Shown here piece by piece: positions 60,517 to 64,000 of a DNA stretch of 64,000 nt. Position 1 is the first letter of the stretch, and each line of letters starts with the position of its first letter. The notes under the pieces were generated by a model. It searched no databases and had not been told where the DNA came from. It saw only the letters and a program-made list of their open reading frames with translations. Origin of the DNA: Salinicola salarius (GTDB lineage Bacteria > Pseudomonadota > Gammaproteobacteria > Pseudomonadales > Halomonadaceae); contig NZ_PZJT01000013.1 in NCBI RefSeq assembly GCF_003206135.1, positions 52,493 through 116,492 of the forward strand, in the 5' to 3' direction. A program made the position numbers and the translations under genes.

Positions 60517-62380
60517 ATGCATAACGCGCTGCGGCGACTCCTCCTGCCACTGGTGGCAACTCTGACGCTGGCAGGCTGTGCAGGCCAGAGCATGATGCAG
60601 GACATCAGCGGCCCGAGCGCCCAGGAGCTACTCCAGCAGGCCAATACCCAGAGCGGGCAACAGGCTGCCGCTTCCCGCCTCGAGGCGGCGGATATCCTAG
60701 CACGCCAGGGCGACACGGCGCAGGCACTCCAGATCGCCAGCCAGATCGACAGCACCCAGCTCGACAGCACCCAGCGAATCCGCTGGGCCATGGTGCTGTC
60801 CGACAGCGCGCTAGCCGAGGAAGATGGTCAGAGCGTGATTCGCGCCACCGATATTCTCGATAGCACGAGCGAGCTCTCGACCGGTGATCGGCAGACGTTG
60901 CGCTATCGCCGCGGTCTTGCCCTGAGCATGATCGGCGAACCGGAGGCGGCGGCCCGCCTGCTGATCGGCCTGCAGCGCGACAACGCTCCTTACGAGCTGA
61001 ACGACGACGTCTGGAAGCCGCTGTCGGGTCTCAGCCCCACCGCGCTGGATGCCCTGGCTGCGACGGATAGCGACCCGGTCACTCAGGGCTGGGTGGATCT
61101 TGCCCGCCTTTACCGTACCAGCAGCGGTGATATCTCCAACCTGTTCGATCGTCTGGATCAGTGGCGTAGCCGCTATCCGAACCACCCGGCCAATCGACGA
61201 CTGCCGCAGGATCTGTCGGCGTTACGCCAGCTCGAAGGCAATGAAGTCGACCAGATCGCCGTATTCCTGCCCGACAGCGGCCCGCTGGCCAATATCGCTT
61301 CGGCCATCCGCCAGGGCCTCGAAGCCCGTGCCAGCGATGCCGAAAGTCAGGGAGAACGCATCCCTCGACTGACCTTCATCGACTCCAGCCAGCAGAATCT
61401 CGATGCCCTCTACGCCCAGGCGACGATGAGCGGCGCCCAGGCGGTGATCGGCCCGCTCGACAAGGACAAGGTCAGCGAGCTGGAAACCCACGGTAGCGTG
61501 CCTCTGCCCACGCTCGCGCTGAACTATGGACAGCATGCGCACAACCAGGCGACCAACCTGTTCCAGTACGGCCTGTCAGCGGAAGACGAGGCACGCCAGG
61601 TCGCCCATCGCGCGTATCTCGACGGCCACCGCCAGGCCGGCATCATGGTTCCGGATAACGAATGGGGCTCGCGCATTCTGGCCGCGTTCTGCAACGCGTG
61701 GGAGACCGAAGGGGGCAACGTCGATTCGGTGGTCAGTTACGATCCGTCGGGATCCGTTGCCACGGCGGTGCGCAATCTGCTCGACAGCGACCCCTCGAGC
61801 ATGGACATGCTGTTCCTGCTCGCACTGCCCAGCTACGCCCGCCAGGTACCGCCGACACTGGAGTTCTATTACGCTGGCGATCTACCTGTCTACGCCACCT
61901 CTCACCTCTATGAGGGCACGCCACAGCCGCGCGCCGATCATGACCTGAACGGCGTGCAGTTCCTGGACATTCCGTGGATGATTCCGGACGCGGCCGTCGG
62001 CGGTGTCGACGCCCTGCCTTTCGTTTCCACCTTCCGCCGACTATCGCAGCAAGACAGCGACCCCGGCTTGCTCAAGCTCAACGCCATGGGCGTCGACGCC
62101 TACGAGCTCGCGCGCCGCCTGCCGCTGATCCAGGCATTACCGAACACGCAGATCTTCGGCGCCACCGGTACGTTGCAGGCGCGCGACGACGGCCGCATCC
62201 AGCGCACCCTGCCCTGGGCGCTGTTCCAGTCCGGCACGCCACAACCGCTATTGATGGCACCGGCAGCCGCACCAGCCAGCTCCCCCTCGAATCCCGGCGG
62301 CGACGCTGGCAGCGTATCGCAGCAAGCGCCACGAAACGCATCCGGCAGCGATCTCAACGGATTCGCACTCGATACCGACG

Positions 62381-62397
<17 letters not shown>
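60517..62397 (+). CDS. lpoA: Penicillin-binding protein activator LpoA
   Basis: Outer-membrane lipoprotein that activates PBP1A; 626 residues. The signal ends in the lipobox LTLAGC with Cys21. The N-terminal TPR-like region (to about 250) and the periplasmic-binding-fold domain (about 255-600: QIAVFLPDSGPLANIASAI; AVIGPLDKDKVSEL; FLLALPSYARQ) match the LppC/LpoA layout. The ATG at 60517 gives the normal lipoprotein signal. It overlaps yraN by 17 bp. Confidence 0.94.
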
Positions 62398-63398
<1,001 letters not shown>

Positions 63399-63403
63399 GA
63401 CCC

Positions 63404-63958
63404 ATGAAGAAGACACTGATCGCTTCCTCCTGTCTGATCGGCCTGCTGACGCTTGGCGGATGCGCCACCGGAAGCCAGCCAGAGAACTATGCCGAGCGTA
63501 CGCCTGGCGCCAAGGTCGAAGACAGCAGCATCCAGAGCAAGATCTTCGACGCCCTCAATGCCGCGGACGCTCGTTACGGCGACGCCCACGTCAATGTCGA
63601 TAGCTACAACAGCAATGTTCTGCTGACCGGGCAGGTGCCCAGCGACGAGCTCAAGCAGCGCGCCACGGAAATCGCCCGTAACGTGCGCAGCGTTCGGCAG
63701 GTCCATAACGAGCTGATGGTATCGGCCAACACACCGGTCAGTCAGCGCATGACCGACACCTGGATCACCGGGCGCATCAAGGCCAACCTGGTCGCCAACG
63801 AGGACCTGGACGCCAATCTGATTCGCGTCATTACCGAAAATGGCACGGTCTACCTGATGGGGCTCGTCACGCAACAGCAAGCCAGCCAGGCAACCGCCGC
63901 CGCCTCCGGCGTGGGCGGCGTCCAGCGCATCGTCAAGGTATTCGAATACCTCAACTAA
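63404..63958 (+). CDS. dolP: Outer-membrane BON-domain lipoprotein DolP
   Basis: A 184-residue lipoprotein (formerly YraP) with a signal ending in LTLGGC (Cys20). It has two BON domains: about residues 40-110 (VNVDSYNSNVLLTGQVPSDE) and 115-184 (IRVITENGTVYLMGLVTQQQ). It preserves outer-membrane integrity and sits at division sites in E. coli. ATG 63404 is preferred over the GTG three codons earlier. The run of A at the window end (63984 onward) may be the left half of its terminator. Confidence 0.93.
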   Translation: MKKTLIASSCLIGLLTLGGCATGSQPENYAERTPGAKVEDSSIQSKIFDALNAADARYGDAHVNVDSYNSNVLLTGQVPSDELKQRATEIARNVRSVRQVHNELMVSANTPVSQRMTDTWITGRIKANLVANEDLDANLIRVITENGTVYLMGLVTQQQASQATAAASGVGGVQRIVKVFEYLN

Positions 63959-64000
63959 TCACTCGACGGGTCTCGACCCGCGACAAAAAAAGCCGCTGCC

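Overview
The window is an almost purely chromosomal, gene-dense stretch of a Gram-negative gammaproteobacterium of high G+C (about 60% by eye). The most likely family is Halomonadaceae. Pointers are the acidic proteins (including an Asp/Ala-rich insert in GyrA), the fused prephenate dehydrogenase/EPSP synthase, the fused Nudix/ThiE-like protein beside argJ and secA, the divergent pilA/pilBCD block, TrkH, and (GAGCTAC)n repeats. I see no prophage, insertion sequence, CRISPR array or tRNA. The family is inferred from gene content; no search was run.

Layout. 1-5.0 kb: end of an RND efflux operon (adaptor fragment plus pump) and two small DUF883-type membrane proteins. 5.2-6.0 kb (minus): tautomerase, ygfX, sdhE. 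6.2-13.0 kb: ihfB, lapA, lapB, pyrF (minus), a ComEA-type HhH protein, fxsA, groES-groEL with a clear sigma-32 promoter, and trmJ. 13.2-23.1 kb (minus): gyrA, serC, pheA, tyrA-aroA fusion, cmk, rpsA. 23.2-29.3 kb: a hot-dog thioesterase (minus), rdgC plus an acyltransferase, a kinase-like protein, trkH (minus) and an unrecognised acidic protein. 29.4-35.5 kb: pilA (minus), then pilB, pilC, pilD, coaE, yacG. 35.6-42.8 kb: Nudix/ThiE protein, argJ, secA, a small secreted ORF, divergent dciA, and lpxC. 43-58.8 kb (minus): a long division and cell-wall (dcw) cluster, read as rsmH-ftsL-ftsI-murE-murF-mraY-murD-ftsW-murG-murC-ftsQ-ftsA-ftsZ. 58.9-59.2 kb: RNase P RNA. 59.4-64 kb: rsmI (minus), then lpoA-yraN-diaA-dolP.

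Functional logic. The right half makes and divides the envelope: dcw peptidoglycan precursor and divisome genes, lpxC for lipid A, lpoA for PBP1A activation, dolP for the outer membrane, secA for export. On the left, lapA/lapB control LpxC turnover, so both ends of lipid A control lie in this window. The middle block is core information and amino-acid metabolism.

Most interesting candidate. A 114-codon ORF with a signal peptide lies between dciA and secA, the place secM occupies between lpxC and secA in E. coli. It ends in Arg-Arg-Gly-Pro-Pro a few residues before its stop. Its last two codons and stop form a perfect 9-bp complement to the secA Shine-Dalgarno region. This looks like an uncharacterised SecM-type translation-arrest leader controlling SecA.

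Other oddities: an apparent inversion that separated rpsA from ihfB, a reiterated half-terminator downstream of rpsA, a 7 x 7-bp array between two divergent genes, a 359-bp spacer between ftsQ and ftsA, apparent loss of mraZ and ddlB from the dcw cluster, and several in-frame short tandem repeats.
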